From contig CAZKYP010000008.1 in NCBI GenBank assembly GCA_964556885.1, forward strand, positions 1 to 33,037: a stretch of DNA of 33,037 bases. The letters are read 5' to 3'. Positions within the stretch are counted from its first letter, which is position 1. Each line of letters opens with the position of its first letter. Below are positions 33,011 to 33,037 of this stretch, in pieces. Both the position numbers and the translations under genes were made by a program. The stretch is from CAZKYP01 sp964556885. Its GTDB lineage: Bacteria; Planctomycetota; Phycisphaerae; Sedimentisphaerales; Anaerobacaceae. The notes beneath the pieces were generated by a model. The model was not told the DNA's origin, did no database searches, and saw only the letters and a list, made by a program, of their open reading frames with translations.

Positions 33011-33037
33011 GGGCAAAAACAAAAAAACTCAATCATG

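Noticed and set aside
1..33037. CRISPR array, insertion sequence or prophage
   Set aside because: No regularly spaced direct repeats, no transposase or integrase frame and no phage structural genes were seen. The tail-fibre-like repeats at 30972-31700 belong to an exported protein with a signal peptide.

Overview
The window looks like a draft-assembly contig (it holds one 100-base run of N at 23714-23813) from a Gram-negative bacterium, most likely a planctomycete of the Phycisphaerae / Sedimentisphaerales type. That placement is inference. It rests on a secreted protein with a doubled VSTNDLDILI(S/A)xWN dockerin-like repeat after an SGGTFTLTGTIGQSDAQ-type segment, a collagen-like surface protein carrying FTYQG...SPRQKITPVPYALYA and VGIGT repeats, secreted carbohydrate-active proteins, and a B12-dependent ribonucleotide reductase.

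Layout. 1-495: an unassigned left edge with possible short ORFs, including the apparent 5' end of a minus-strand gene. 496-3570: a secreted GH127 (DUF1680) glycosidase with LamG and Ig-like modules. 3788-19389: the centrepiece, six tandem ADOP/MacB-type 'double' permeases (about 800 aa each) followed by one LolD/MacB-type ABC ATPase, all on the plus strand with 16-70 nt spacers, probably one operon of about 15.6 kb. 19425-19490: a 17-nt perfect inverted repeat built from the same GAATAACGAAT words seen in the permease spacers. 19518-21486: a near-consensus sigma-70 promoter and a secreted right-handed beta-helix protein. 21663-23289: a 67-aa Cys-containing protein convergent with a UvrC-like nuclease that lacks the usual C-terminal helix-hairpin-helix region. 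23445-24960: an AT-rich accessory patch with Cys-rich small ORFs, a P-loop gene cut by the assembly gap, a REP-like palindrome and a MntA/HepT-type nucleotidyltransferase/HEPN pair with its own promoter. 25025-28990: an SGNH hydrolase, then nrdJ preceded by a good NrdR box and followed by a terminator. 29297-29671: a stand-alone CheY-like receiver. 29962-32582: a collagen-like, coiled-coil surface protein overlapping (ATGA) a dockerin-like secreted protein. 32605-33010: no protein gene, but a strong minus-strand promoter, a compact set of inverted repeats and a minus-strand terminator, together a candidate non-coding RNA.

How the genes may work together. The permeases plus ATPase resemble type VII (MacB/LolCDE-like) mechanotransmission machinery. 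The flanking secreted glycosidase and beta-helix protein suggest an envelope and polysaccharide context, but no substrate can be read from the sequence. nrdJ shows direct evidence of NrdR-type control and no recognisable cobalamin riboswitch in its leader.
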